Shown in pieces: positions 26,125 to 34,316 of a DNA stretch of 63,762 nucleotides. How positions within the stretch are numbered: the stretch's first letter is position 1; every line of letters begins with the position of its first letter. Below the pieces are notes generated by a model that was not told the origin of the DNA, made no database searches, and was given only the letters and a program-made list of their open reading frames with translations. Both the position numbers and the translations under genes were made by a program. The stretch spans positions 1 to 63,762 of the forward strand of contig NZ_JAAZQL010000015.1 of the NCBI RefSeq assembly GCF_012275515.1, written 5' to 3'. The DNA comes from Novosphingobium sp. SG707. Its GTDB lineage: Bacteria; Pseudomonadota; Alphaproteobacteria; Sphingomonadales; Sphingomonadaceae.

Positions 26125-26376
26125 TCACACGATCACGCGAGCAGTTCCCGGTACGTCGGGCGGGTGAGAAGTTCGAGGAGCAGTAAGGGCAAAGTGATCG
26201 GCCAGATCCGGGTTTGGAAAAGCATTCTGAGTCATGGGGCTTCGAGCCCGCAGAATTGATTTGCACCAACCCCGCGCATCTCCATACCGGCCAGCGGTCG
26301 TCAGTCCGCACAACAGGCCTGATACATGACCGCATCCGATCACACCCCGACCCGCTTCAACAACACTTGCACATAT
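26125..26376 (+). ncRNA. Candidate bridge-RNA region of the IS1111-like element
   Basis: 252 non-coding bases between the transposase stop and the right inverted repeat. In IS1111-type elements the bridge RNA is encoded on this side of the transposase gene. No convincing protein frame is present. Fold and guide loops were not determined, so this is a placement by family knowledge only. Confidence 0.35.
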
Positions 26377-26387
26377 GGGGGCATCCA
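26377..26387 (-). repeat. Right subterminal inverted repeat of the IS1111-like element
   Basis: GGGGGCATCCA, exact inverse of 25020-25030. Confidence 0.75.
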
Positions 26388-26449
26388 TACATGGCGCCTT
26401 GCGGTAGCCGGCCACGCGGTCGGCTGCCGTTATGGGGAGTGGCGTCATG

Positions 26450-26512
26450 TCAGGGAATAGTCCATCCTGACAGCTTGGGGTAGATGGCATCAACGGTCAA
26501 CGTATCGGCCAT
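26450..26512 (-). pseudogene. Truncated 5' end of an unknown gene
   Basis: Starts with a good ribosome-binding site (AAGGTGG) and ATG at 26512, MADTLTVDAIYPKLSG, then stops after 20 codons where island DNA meets mobile-element DNA. It directly follows the damaged MDR gene and was probably the next gene of that operon. A direct repeat CATGTCAGGG flanks it (26446-26455 and 26510-26519). The 26388-26449 stretch holds nothing recognisable. Confidence 0.5.
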
Positions 26513-26541
26513 GTCAGGGCCACCTTTCAATGGCCTGTTGA

Positions 26542-27656
26542 TCACACCGGCGCTGAGGGCAGGATCAGGAATTTGCTGCCGGTTGCGCGTCTGGTGTAAT
26601 CTTCGACGGCCTCGCGCGACAGCGCATCTACGAGCGACAATTCGCCCTTGTAATGGCATGCGAAGGTGGTCGTCAGTTCCGTTGCGACGCGGCCATGCAT
26701 CCGCGCCCGCGCCTCGGGGCCAAGCCGCTCCATCATCGGGGCCAGCAGCCAGCCCGACACATCCCACACAAAGCCCAACGTGCGCGGCAGGGTGATCGGC
26801 GCCATATCGAGCGCGCCATAGACATAGCCGCGCTTGGCCTGCGTCGAGCCATAGCGCGAATAGGCGCCGTCTGCGTTGGCGACTTTTTCCATCGTGGTCA
26901 GGATCGTGCCCAGCAAAGGCCCGCCGCCGATGGCATCGAAGACCACCCGCGCGCCCGTCTCGCTCAGCGCCTGCGCCAGTTCCTCGGGGAAAGCGGGGCT
27001 GGTGCTGTCGAGCACATAGTGGGCGCCAATGCCGCGCAGCAGCGCGACCTGATCGGGACTGCGCACGATGTTGATCAGCGGGATGCCATCGGCCAGACAA
27101 AGCTTCACCAGCATCTGTCCCAGATTGGAGGCCGCCGCTGTGTGGAGCATCGCCGACATGCCATCGGCGCGCATGGTCTCGATAAAGCCCAGCGCGGTCA
27201 GCGGGTTGACGAAGGCCGCTGCGCCTTCACGCGCGGACACGCCTTCGGGCAGCACCATGCAGCCGGCTGCGGGAATGACGCGATACTGGCTGTACATCGC
27301 GCCCGCAAAGGCGGCCACGCGGCACCCCACCAGCGCCCGCGCGTCAGACCCGGCGGCCACCACCAGCCCGGCGCCCTCGTTGCCGATGCCCAGTTGCTGC
27401 CCGATGCGATTGGCCAGCGCCTTCATGGCGGCGGGGGGCACCGGGGCGGAAACGCGCCCCTCTTCATAGCTGGCCTGGGCCGTCAGCGCGGGGCCGAACA
27501 TCAGCCCAAGGTCCGATGGATTGATGGGGGCTGCCTCAACCTGCACCACCACCTCGTCCGGGCCGGGGGCGGGCAGGGCAGATCGGCCAGTTCGACCACC
27601 ATGCGGGCATCGTCATAAAGGGTGGTCACAAGCGAGCGGGTGGTGGAGGGCAGCAT
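26542..27656 (-). pseudogene. MDR-family NAD(P)H oxidoreductase with a one-base frameshift
   Basis: The true start is the ATG at 27656 (MLPSTTRSLVTTLYDDARMVVELADLP), preceded by GGAGA. After about 27 codons the frame is lost within the C-rich tract 27559-27584, and the rest continues in another frame (VVVQVEAAPINPSDLGL ... LPRTLGFVWDVSGWLLAP). Adding one C restores LPCPAPGPDEVVVQVEAAP. The body is a zinc-free quinone-oxidoreductase-like MDR with a Rossmann fold. It could be a real pseudogene or an error in a homopolymer. It is divergent from the FAD dehydrogenase gene. Confidence 0.75.
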
Positions 27657-27720
27657 CGAATTTCTCCGAAAAAACGGCGAGATCGGGCGGAATCTAGCAC
27701 GGGGCTGGCGGGCCGAGGCA

Positions 27721-27738
27721 CCTGAGACACTTGAGAGG
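27721..27738. promoter_or_regulatory. lux-box-like element 1
   Basis: CCTG-N10-GAGG (reverse: CCTC-N10-CAGG). Centre is 74 bp from the MDR start and 86 bp from the FAD gene start, in a divergent promoter region. Confidence 0.45.
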
Positions 27739-27815
27739 TTCGGGCGTGTCGGGATTTGGCTATCATCGCGCAGGAGGCGCCACAACACAAAGCGTCCGAA
27801 GCGGGAGAAATGGCG

Positions 27816-29447
27816 ATGGCGCAGGCCGAATATGACCTGATCGTGCTGGGTTCGGGGGCGGCGGGGCTGACGGCCGCCTTGACGGCGGCGGAGGAGGGCC
27901 TGCGCGTTCTCGTGGTCGAAAAGGGCGAGAAGATCGGCGGCACCAGCGCTTGGTCAGGCGGGCAGATCTGGATCCCCTGCAACCCCCACCAACAGGCCTA
28001 TGGCAAGGAGGACAGCCGGGACAAGGCACTGACCTATCTGGAGAGCATGTCGAACGGGTTGATCGATCCGGATATGGCGGCGGCCTATATCGACGGCGGC
28101 TTGGCCATGGTGCAGTTCCTTGAAGAGCGCACCCCGGTCAAATTCAGCGTGGTGCCCCATTTCCCCGATTATCACCCCGAACAGCCCGGCGCGGCATCGC
28201 GCGGGGGGCGGACGCTGGAATGCCCGGTCTATCCCTATGGCGAATTGGGGGAATGGGCGGAGAAGGTGGAGAAATCGCCCTATTACTGGCCCCATGTCTA
28301 TTTCACCGTGGGCGAAACTTCGCTGGCGCAGGCGGTGCCGGATCCCTTGCCTGTGGAAGAAGCCGAGCGTCGCGCGGCCAATGATGAGCGCGGGCTGGGT
28401 CACTCGCTGGTGGGGCGGTTGCTGCGCGGATGCCTCGACCGGGGGGTGGAATTCCTGCTGGGCGTCGGGGGCAAGGATCTGTTGCTGGAGGAGGGGCGCG
28501 TCGCGGGCGTTGAACTGGCCGATGGACAGGTGTTGCGGGCGCGCAATGTGATGCTGGCCACGGGCGGGTTTGAGCATAATGAGGCGTTCAAGAAAGCCTT
28601 TCTGCGCGGGCCTTTGCAAAATGCCGTCTCGATCGACACCAACACCGGCGACGGGCAAAAGATGGCGATGCGCGCGGGCGCGATGATGGGTTCGATGCGC
28701 GAGGCATGGTGGATGCCGATTGTCGAGGCCCCGCTCAACGCCAAGGGGATGATGCTGTTCACCGGCGAGCGGACCTTGCCCGGTACGATCATGGTCAACC
28801 GCAAGGGCCGGCGCTTTTGCAACGAAGCGGCCAATTACAACGCCTTTGGCAGCGCCTTTCACGAGATTGACCAGAACAGCAGCACCTATCGCAACCTGCC
28901 GTGCTGGTGCGTGTTCAATCAGGCGTTTTACGACAAATGGGGTTTCCTTGATGCGCAATTGATCGGCACCGGCGATGGCCATCGCAAGGAACCGGCGGAC
29001 TGGATCGCGCGGGGCGAGACGCTGGGCGAACTGGCCGGGGTGCTGGGGATTCCGGGCGATGCGCTGGCGGCCACGGTCGAGCGTTGGAACGCGATGGTGG
29101 ACCGTGGTGCCGATGAAGATTTCGGGCGCGGCGAGAGCTATTACGACCTCTATTGGGGCGATCCGGCGCATAAGGGCCGCAAAGCCGCCACGCTGGGCCG
29201 GATCGACGGCGGGCCTTACTATGCCGCCGAGGTGAAAAGCGGCGCATTGGGCACCAAGGGCGGGGCGCAGACCGACAGGCTGGGCCGGGTGCTGGATCTC
29301 GATATGGTGCCTATCCCCGGCCTCTATGCCGCCGGCAATGCCATGGCCAGCATGATGGGCATGACCTATGGCGGGGGCGGGGGCACGCTGGGGCCGGGGA
29401 TGGTGTTTGCCTATCTGGCGGGGCGGCACATGGTGGGGCGCAATTGA
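27816..29447 (+). CDS. FAD-dependent dehydrogenase of the fumarate reductase/3-ketosteroid delta1-dehydrogenase type
   Basis: About 543 residues from the second ATG at 27816, which is better spaced from GGGAGA. N-terminal dinucleotide fold DLIVLGSGAAGLTAALTAAEEG; mid segments ARNVMLATGGFEHN and GTIMVNRKGRRFCNEAANY; C-terminal FAD loop PGLYAAGNAMASMMGMTYGG. Members dehydrogenate ring ketones (KstD) or reduce enoates. With the P450, SDR and Rieske genes around it, ring dehydrogenation of a terpenoid- or steroid-like substrate is plausible. The exact substrate is unknown. Confidence 0.85.
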   Translation: MAQAEYDLIVLGSGAAGLTAALTAAEEGLRVLVVEKGEKIGGTSAWSGGQIWIPCNPHQQAYGKEDSRDKALTYLESMSNGLIDPDMAAAYIDGGLAMVQFLEERTPVKFSVVPHFPDYHPEQPGAASRGGRTLECPVYPYGELGEWAEKVEKSPYYWPHVYFTVGETSLAQAVPDPLPVEEAERRAANDERGLGHSLVGRLLRGCLDRGVEFLLGVGGKDLLLEEGRVAGVELADGQVLRARNVMLATGGFEHNEAFKKAFLRGPLQNAVSIDTNTGDGQKMAMRAGAMMGSMREAWWMPIVEAPLNAKGMMLFTGERTLPGTIMVNRKGRRFCNEAANYNAFGSAFHEIDQNSSTYRNLPCWCVFNQAFYDKWGFLDAQLIGTGDGHRKEPADWIARGETLGELAGVLGIPGDALAATVERWNAMVDRGADEDFGRGESYYDLYWGDPAHKGRKAATLGRIDGGPYYAAEVKSGALGTKGGAQTDRLGRVLDLDMVPIPGLYAAGNAMASMMGMTYGGGGGTLGPGMVFAYLAGRHMVGRN

Positions 29448-29451
29448 CAGG

Positions 29452-30219
29452 CTACCGGGTGAGATAGCCCGCCTCGACCCCCAGCGCGTGGCCGGTGACA
29501 TAGCTGGCCGCATCGGAACATAGCCACGCGCTGGCCTCGGCCACTTCTTCTGGGCGGCCAAACCGGCCGAACAGGCTGAGCGCGGGGGCGAAATCGGCCT
29601 CGCTATAGCCGGTGTCGGCGAGCGATTGGCGCAGCATCGGCGTGTCAATGGCGCCGGGCATCACCGCATTCACGCGGATGCCCTTGGGCGCCACTTCGAC
29701 GCTGCCGGTCTTGGTCAGGCCGATCACGCCATGCTTGGCCGCGACATAGGCCGAATTGCCGGGCAGGGGCCGCACCGAACTGACCGAGGCAATGTTGACG
29801 ATGGCGCCCGCGTCTCCTTGAGCAAGCATCTGGCGGATCTCATATTTCATGCACAGCATGACCGAGCGCAGATTGACCCGGATCACCCGGTCCCACACCT
29901 CCATATCGGCATCGGCAATCGGCAGCAGATCGGGGGCAATCGCGGCATTGTTGACCGCGCAATCCAGGCGGCCAAAGGCGGCGACACAGGCCGCGATCAT
30001 CTCGGCCACCTGCGCTTCTTCGGCGACATCGCAGGATTGCGCCACCGCCGTCCCGCCCGCGTCAAGAATGGCCTGCACCGTCTCTTGCGCCGCCGCCATA
30101 TTGCGGTCGGCCACCATCACGCTGGCGCCATAGCCGGCCATCACCTGCGCCGTGGCCGCGCCCATGCCCATCCCGCCGCCGGTCACCAGCGCCACCTTGC
30201 CATCGAGCCTGTTACGCAT
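29452..30219 (-). CDS. Classical SDR oxidoreductase
   Basis: 255 residues from the ATG at 30219, which has GGGAGA six bases upstream. NAD(P) loop VTGGGMGMGAATA, NNAA, catalytic Ser in NIASVSSV and YVAAK. C-terminal PGAIDTPM is the usual SDR pattern. It is convergent with the FAD dehydrogenase gene (4 bp apart) and follows the P450 gene after a 106-bp gap holding lux-box-like element 2, so it may have its own promoter. Probably an alcohol/ketone step of the island pathway. Confidence 0.9.
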   Translation of the reverse strand: MRNRLDGKVALVTGGGMGMGAATAQVMAGYGASVMVADRNMAAAQETVQAILDAGGTAVAQSCDVAEEAQVAEMIAACVAAFGRLDCAVNNAAIAPDLLPIADADMEVWDRVIRVNLRSVMLCMKYEIRQMLAQGDAGAIVNIASVSSVRPLPGNSAYVAAKHGVIGLTKTGSVEVAPKGIRVNAVMPGAIDTPMLRQSLADTGYSEADFAPALSLFGRFGRPEEVAEASAWLCSDAASYVTGHALGVEAGYLTR

Positions 30220-30285
30220 CGCCATTCTCCCGTTTCGCCATCTGCGTGGCCGGGGCCATATTTGCATGGCGCGGCCCGCTTGCCG

Positions 30286-30303
30286 CCTATCTTTTCAGGC
30301 AGT
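30286..30303. promoter_or_regulatory. lux-box-like element 2
   Basis: CCTATCTTTTCAGGCAGT (CCTA-N10-CAGT). Centre lies 75 bp upstream of the SDR start at 30219. Confidence 0.5.
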
Positions 30304-30325
30304 CTTGGCCGGCGGCATCAGCTCG

Positions 30326-31519
30326 CTACTTCCAGATCAGGGGAAGGCTGGTCAACGTGCCGACATTGCCCGCCTTCATCGTCACAGGCCGCGCCGGATC
30401 TATGGTGAATTCAGGCAGCGCCCCCAGCCATTCCTCAAGGAAAACGATCATCTCCATCCGCGCCAGCCCCGCGCCGACACAGCGGTGCGCGCCTGCGCCA
30501 AAGGTGGTGTGGTGGATGGGATTGAGCCCGCGATCAAATCGCGCCTCCTCGGGCCGGTCAAAACAGGCCGGGTCGAGATTGTGCAGCATACTGGGCAGAT
30601 AGACGATGTCGCCCGCCTTGATGATGACGCCGTTGACATCCATATCCGCCACCGCATTGCGCGACACCGAGGCCGAAGGATAGCGCCGCATCAATTCATC
30701 CGCCGCCGCCGGGATCAGGTCAGGCTGGCCGCGCAGCAGGCGCTGATCGTCGGGGTAGCGGGCCAGATGCATCGCCACCATGCCGACCATCGCCGCCACC
30801 GTATCCAGCCCGGCAAACAGCACATTGCGCGCCATACGCAGCGCCTCGTCCAGCGTCCATGCGCGGCCCTGCACCGGCTCGGCCAGAATACGGCTGAGCA
30901 GATCCTCGCCCGGCGCGGCCAGTCTCTGTCGGACATGGGGGCGCAGATAATCGTCCACCGCATCGCGCAATTCGACAACGCTCATCGTGCCGTCGGGCCG
31001 GGTCAATTGCGCACCCAGCGGGCGCAGCCTTTCGCGATCCTCCACCGGAACGCCCAGCATCGAGAGGAAGATATGCACCGGGAAGATCTCGGCAAAATCG
31101 GGCATGAAATCGCAGGCGCCGCTCGGCGCCAGCCCTGAGATCAACTCCTGCGCCAGCGCGCGCACCGCCGGTTCCAGCGCGGCGATATGACGCCCGGCAA
31201 AGCCCTTCATGATCGGGGTGCGAAAGGCCTTATGCTCGGCCCCGTCATTTTGCAGCGGGATGAGCTGCATCACCTCGCCAAGGCCCGGCACCACGGCCAG
31301 AACCTGGCTGGACAGGTTGGCGGTATCGGCCCAAAGGCGGCGGATCACCGCGCCATCGGTGGCGATCCAGTGGCCGCCAAAGGCCGGTGTCCACACCAGA
31401 CCCGGCCCATCGGGGCGCCGCAGAGCCTGCCATGCCGCGATATAGTCCGCGTCGGCGCCGGGCGGATCAAAGATGTTGAAATCAACGACCAGTTCGGCGG
31501 GAACATGAGCAGGTATCAC
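30326..31519 (-). CDS. Cytochrome P450
   Basis: 397 residues, a soluble bacterial class I P450. Haem-thiolate loop FGAGAHRCVG with Cys347; I-helix oxygen-binding motif AGLDT; ExxR in DELMRR. It needs an external ferredoxin and reductase. It lies 12 bp after the APH-fold kinase gene, at the end of the long leftward operon that begins with the DUF35/thiolase genes. Likely role: hydroxylation of the substrate or its side chain. The substrate is unknown. Confidence 0.95.
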   Translation of the reverse strand: MIPAHVPAELVVDFNIFDPPGADADYIAAWQALRRPDGPGLVWTPAFGGHWIATDGAVIRRLWADTANLSSQVLAVVPGLGEVMQLIPLQNDGAEHKAFRTPIMKGFAGRHIAALEPAVRALAQELISGLAPSGACDFMPDFAEIFPVHIFLSMLGVPVEDRERLRPLGAQLTRPDGTMSVVELRDAVDDYLRPHVRQRLAAPGEDLLSRILAEPVQGRAWTLDEALRMARNVLFAGLDTVAAMVGMVAMHLARYPDDQRLLRGQPDLIPAAADELMRRYPSASVSRNAVADMDVNGVIIKAGDIVYLPSMLHNLDPACFDRPEEARFDRGLNPIHHTTFGAGAHRCVGAGLARMEMIVFLEEWLGALPEFTIDPARPVTMKAGNVGTLTSLPLIWK

Positions 31520-31531
31520 GAGGGCAGCTTC

Positions 31532-32587
31532 CTATATAAAGGAGTGGGCGAGCCGCGCCAGCCTTGGAAAGGCCTGCGCCCTTTGGGCGGCCTGCGCATT
31601 GCTGGCATTGCCGCGCAGCACGCGGCCCTTGATGCCATGAAAAATCGCGGCCAGACGGAAGTAGTTGAAGGCCAGATAGAAATTCCAATTCTCGATGCCG
31701 CTGCGCCCGGTGCGCCGGCAATAGGCGGCGATGTAATCCTCAAGCGGGGGCAGGCCCAGCGCCACCGGATCGGCCCCGCCCAGCCCGGCGACAATGTCGG
31801 GCGGCATCGAATAGACCATCGCGTGATAGGCAAAATCGGCCAAAGGATGGCCCAGCGTTGAAAGCTCCCAATCCAGCACCGCCAGAATGCGCGGCTCGGT
31901 GGGATGAAAGATGGCATTGTCGATGCGGAAATCACCGTGGACGATGCTGGTTTCATCGCCATCGGGAATGGCGCCGGGCAGCCATGCCACCAATTCGTCC
32001 ATCACCGGATCGCGCCCGGCCCGCTCGTCGGCCAGATATTGCCCGCTCCACCGTTTGATCTGGCGGGCGAAATAATTGCCGGGGCGCCCGTAATCGCCAA
32101 GCCCCACCGCGCGGTAATCCACCGCATGCAGCGCGGCGATGACGCGATTGGTCTCATCATAACAGGCCGCCCGCTGGGCCATCGGCAAATCGGCAAGGCT
32201 CGCGCCCCAGAACACCCGGCCCTCGACCATGTCCATGATGTAGAACGCACTGCCGATGATGCTGTCATCCTCGCACACGGCATGGATGCGCGCGACCGGC
32301 ACATCGCTGCCCGCCAGCGCCTGCTGGACCCGCGCCTCACGCAATACATCATGCGCACCTTTGAGCACCGGTCCGGCAGGCTTGCGCCGCAGCACATAGC
32401 GCGCGCCGGGCGTGGTCAGCCGATAGGTCGGGTTCGATTGCCCGCCCTTGAACTGCTCCACCGTGACCGGCCCGGCAAATCCGTCGAGATGGGCGCCAAG
32501 CCAGCCCTCCAGCGCGCCCACATCGAACAGGGTCCGCATCGCGCCCACCCCGCTGTTGGCGGCGACGATATCGGCTCTATCCGCCAT
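31532..32587 (-). CDS. APH-fold phosphotransferase paired with an acyl-CoA dehydrogenase; LvaA/ACAD10-11-like kinase candidate
   Basis: 351 residues from the ATG at 32587 (MADRADIVAA). Aminoglycoside/choline-kinase fold: FKGGQSNPTYRL nucleotide loop, RYVLRRKPAG lysine, catalytic HGDFRIDN (Asp219, Asn224) and LDWELSTLGHPLAD (Asp239). It matches the kinase domain that in ACAD10/ACAD11 is fused to an acyl-CoA dehydrogenase and in LvaA acts on 4-hydroxyacyl-CoA. Its first 11 bases overlap the end of the ACAD gene, a split form of the same fusion. I infer phosphorylation of a hydroxyacyl-CoA. Confidence 0.85.
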   Translation of the reverse strand: MADRADIVAANSGVGAMRTLFDVGALEGWLGAHLDGFAGPVTVEQFKGGQSNPTYRLTTPGARYVLRRKPAGPVLKGAHDVLREARVQQALAGSDVPVARIHAVCEDDSIIGSAFYIMDMVEGRVFWGASLADLPMAQRAACYDETNRVIAALHAVDYRAVGLGDYGRPGNYFARQIKRWSGQYLADERAGRDPVMDELVAWLPGAIPDGDETSIVHGDFRIDNAIFHPTEPRILAVLDWELSTLGHPLADFAYHAMVYSMPPDIVAGLGGADPVALGLPPLEDYIAAYCRRTGRSGIENWNFYLAFNYFRLAAIFHGIKGRVLRGNASNAQAAQRAQAFPRLARLAHSFI

Positions 32588-33770
32588 GGGCGTGTTTCCA
32601 CTCGCGCTTGATCTTCTTGGCAAGGCTCCATTTGTGAACCTCGGTGGGGCCGTCATAGATGCGGAAGGCGCGCACCTCGCGGAAGATCTGTTCGACGATG
32701 GTGCGGTCGGTCACGCCCGTCCCGCCCATCACCTGAACGCAGCGGTCCGCAATCCGCATCAGCGCCTCGGATACGGCCACCTTGGCCATGCTGCTCTCCA
32801 CCGTGCCAAGGCTGCCGGTGTCCAGCACGCCCGCACACCAGTCGATCATCACTTCGGCCTGTTTGAGGTCAATCATGTTTTCGGCCAGCATGAAGCCGAC
32901 GCCCTCGTGGTCGATCAACGGCTTGCCGAAGGCCATGCGGCGGTTGGCATAATCGCCGGCGATCTCCTGCGCCCGGATGCAGCCCCCCAGCCAGCGCATG
33001 CAATGCGAGAGCCGGGCAGGGGACAGGCGCACCTGCGCATATTTGAACCCATCGCCCGCATGGCCCAGCAATTGATCGGCGGGCACGCGCAGATTGTCGA
33101 TGGTCACATCGGCATGGCTGCCGGGCATCGAGGTGTCGATGGTGTTGGGTACATCGTCAATGCGGATCGCCGGATCGGGCAGATCGACAAGGAACATGCA
33201 GGCCCCGCCCTTGCTGTCCTCCTCCTCGGATTTGGCCATGACGATGCCGACGCTGGCTCCGTCCGCCCCGGTGATAAAGCGCTTCTTGCCGTTGATGACC
33301 CAATGGTTGCCGTCGCGCCGACAGGTGGTGATCATCATCGAAGGGTCGGACCCGGCCCCGCCCAGTTCGGCCGGTTCGGTCATGAAAAAGGCCGAACGCG
33401 CCCGCCCCTCGACCAGCGGCGTCAGGAAGCGCGCCTTCAGATCGGCATTGGCGACATGGCCGATCAGATACATATTGCCCTCATCAGGCGCCATCGTGTT
33501 GCAGGCCAGAGGCCCCAGCGGCGACAGGCCCGACGCGATCAGCACGGCCGCCGTTTCGCGCTGGGTCAAATGCGTCCCATCGGGCAGGATATGCGGCGTC
33601 AGCACCCCGGCGGCGCGGGCCAGATCGCGCATTTCATAGACAAGTTCGTCCAGCGGCGCCCCATGATGGTCGCGTCGCGGGTCGGTTTCAAAAGGAATGA
33701 TGCGGGTGCGGACGAAATCCTCAACCCTGGCGGCGATGGCGGCGGCGCGCGGGGTCACCATGATCTTCAA
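32577..33770 (-). CDS. Acyl-CoA dehydrogenase (ACAD11-like partner)
   Basis: 397 residues with the three ACAD segments: N-terminal helical, middle (FFMTEPAELGGAGSDPSMM, WVINGKKRFITGADGA) and C-terminal (CVQVMGGTGVTDRTIVEQIFR, IYDGPTEVHKWSLAKKI). The C-terminus is of the ACAD10/11 and LvaC kind. In those systems the enzyme eliminates phosphate from a 4-phosphoacyl-CoA rather than performing simple alpha,beta oxidation. Overlaps the VOC gene stop (ATGA) and the kinase start (11 bp). Confidence 0.9.
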   Translation of the reverse strand: MKIMVTPRAAAIAARVEDFVRTRIIPFETDPRRDHHGAPLDELVYEMRDLARAAGVLTPHILPDGTHLTQRETAAVLIASGLSPLGPLACNTMAPDEGNMYLIGHVANADLKARFLTPLVEGRARSAFFMTEPAELGGAGSDPSMMITTCRRDGNHWVINGKKRFITGADGASVGIVMAKSEEEDSKGGACMFLVDLPDPAIRIDDVPNTIDTSMPGSHADVTIDNLRVPADQLLGHAGDGFKYAQVRLSPARLSHCMRWLGGCIRAQEIAGDYANRRMAFGKPLIDHEGVGFMLAENMIDLKQAEVMIDWCAGVLDTGSLGTVESSMAKVAVSEALMRIADRCVQVMGGTGVTDRTIVEQIFREVRAFRIYDGPTEVHKWSLAKKIKREWKHAHGG

Positions 33771-34303
33771 CCCAGCCTGCGCAGCGGTTCGCTGCCGTCC
33801 CAGTCGCGTGCGGCCTCGCGCATCATCGCGAACAATTCCGCCCCGCCTTCCATCAGCTTGACATATTCGATAACATTGCCCGGCCCGCCGCCCGCATCGG
33901 CATAGATGACCGCGCCGCTTTCCCCCACCTTGCCCTCGATCAGGATGGTCGCGCCTGCCTCTTTCAACGCCGCGCGGGCCGCATCGATGTCCTCCACCGC
34001 CACACAGACATGGTGCAGCCGGTCCTTGACCGCAAAGTCGCCGGTATAGATCGAGGGGGCGTCATTTTCCGCGCGGATCAGCTCGATCTGCATATCGCCC
34101 CAATAGCCCCAGGCGGCCGAGATCACCGCATCGGTGGGCTGGCCCAGATAGGTCATCTCGGCGATCCGGATATTTTCCATGATGAAGAAGGGACCGGCGC
34201 CAATTACTTCTGTCCAATGGCGCAGGGCGGCGTCAAAATCGGATGGCAGATAGGCCATCTGAAAAATCGGGCCGATATCGGTCAGCGGGCCACGCTTGGC
34301 CAT
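33767..34303 (-). CDS. VOC (glyoxalase/bleomycin-resistance fold) protein
   Basis: About 178 residues from the ATG at 34303, eight bases after AAAGGA. Two beta-alpha-beta-beta-beta modules are visible (IFQMAYLPSDFDAALRHWTE; RLHHVCVAVEDIDAARAALKE; GNVIEYVKL), with His and Glu metal-ligand candidates. It resembles methylmalonyl-CoA epimerase-like or lactoylglutathione lyase-like members. In the operon between E2 and the ACAD gene (ATGA overlap). Possibly an epimerase or isomerase on a CoA ester; function unproven. Confidence 0.8.
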   Translation of the reverse strand: MAKRGPLTDIGPIFQMAYLPSDFDAALRHWTEVIGAGPFFIMENIRIAEMTYLGQPTDAVISAAWGYWGDMQIELIRAENDAPSIYTGDFAVKDRLHHVCVAVEDIDAARAALKEAGATILIEGKVGESGAVIYADAGGGPGNVIEYVKLMEGGAELFAMMREAARDWDGSEPLRRLG

Positions 34304-34316
34304 GGTCATGGTCCTT

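Larger units (their letters stand above)
25013..26394 (+). mobile_element. Complete IS1111-like element of the IS110 family
   Basis: An intact transposase gene is flanked by a perfect 11-bp inverted repeat, TGGATGCCCCC at 25020-25030 and GGGGGCATCCA at 26377-26387. Subterminal repeats of this kind with a few outer bases are a hallmark of the IS1111 subgroup. No target duplication is expected for this family. The outer limits are estimated to within a few bases. Confidence 0.75.

Noticed and set aside
26125..26493. A 122-codon minus-strand frame (MMPSTPSCQDGLF...) over the IS1111-like right end
   Set aside because: No domain, and it crosses the element boundary and the truncated gene; chance frame.
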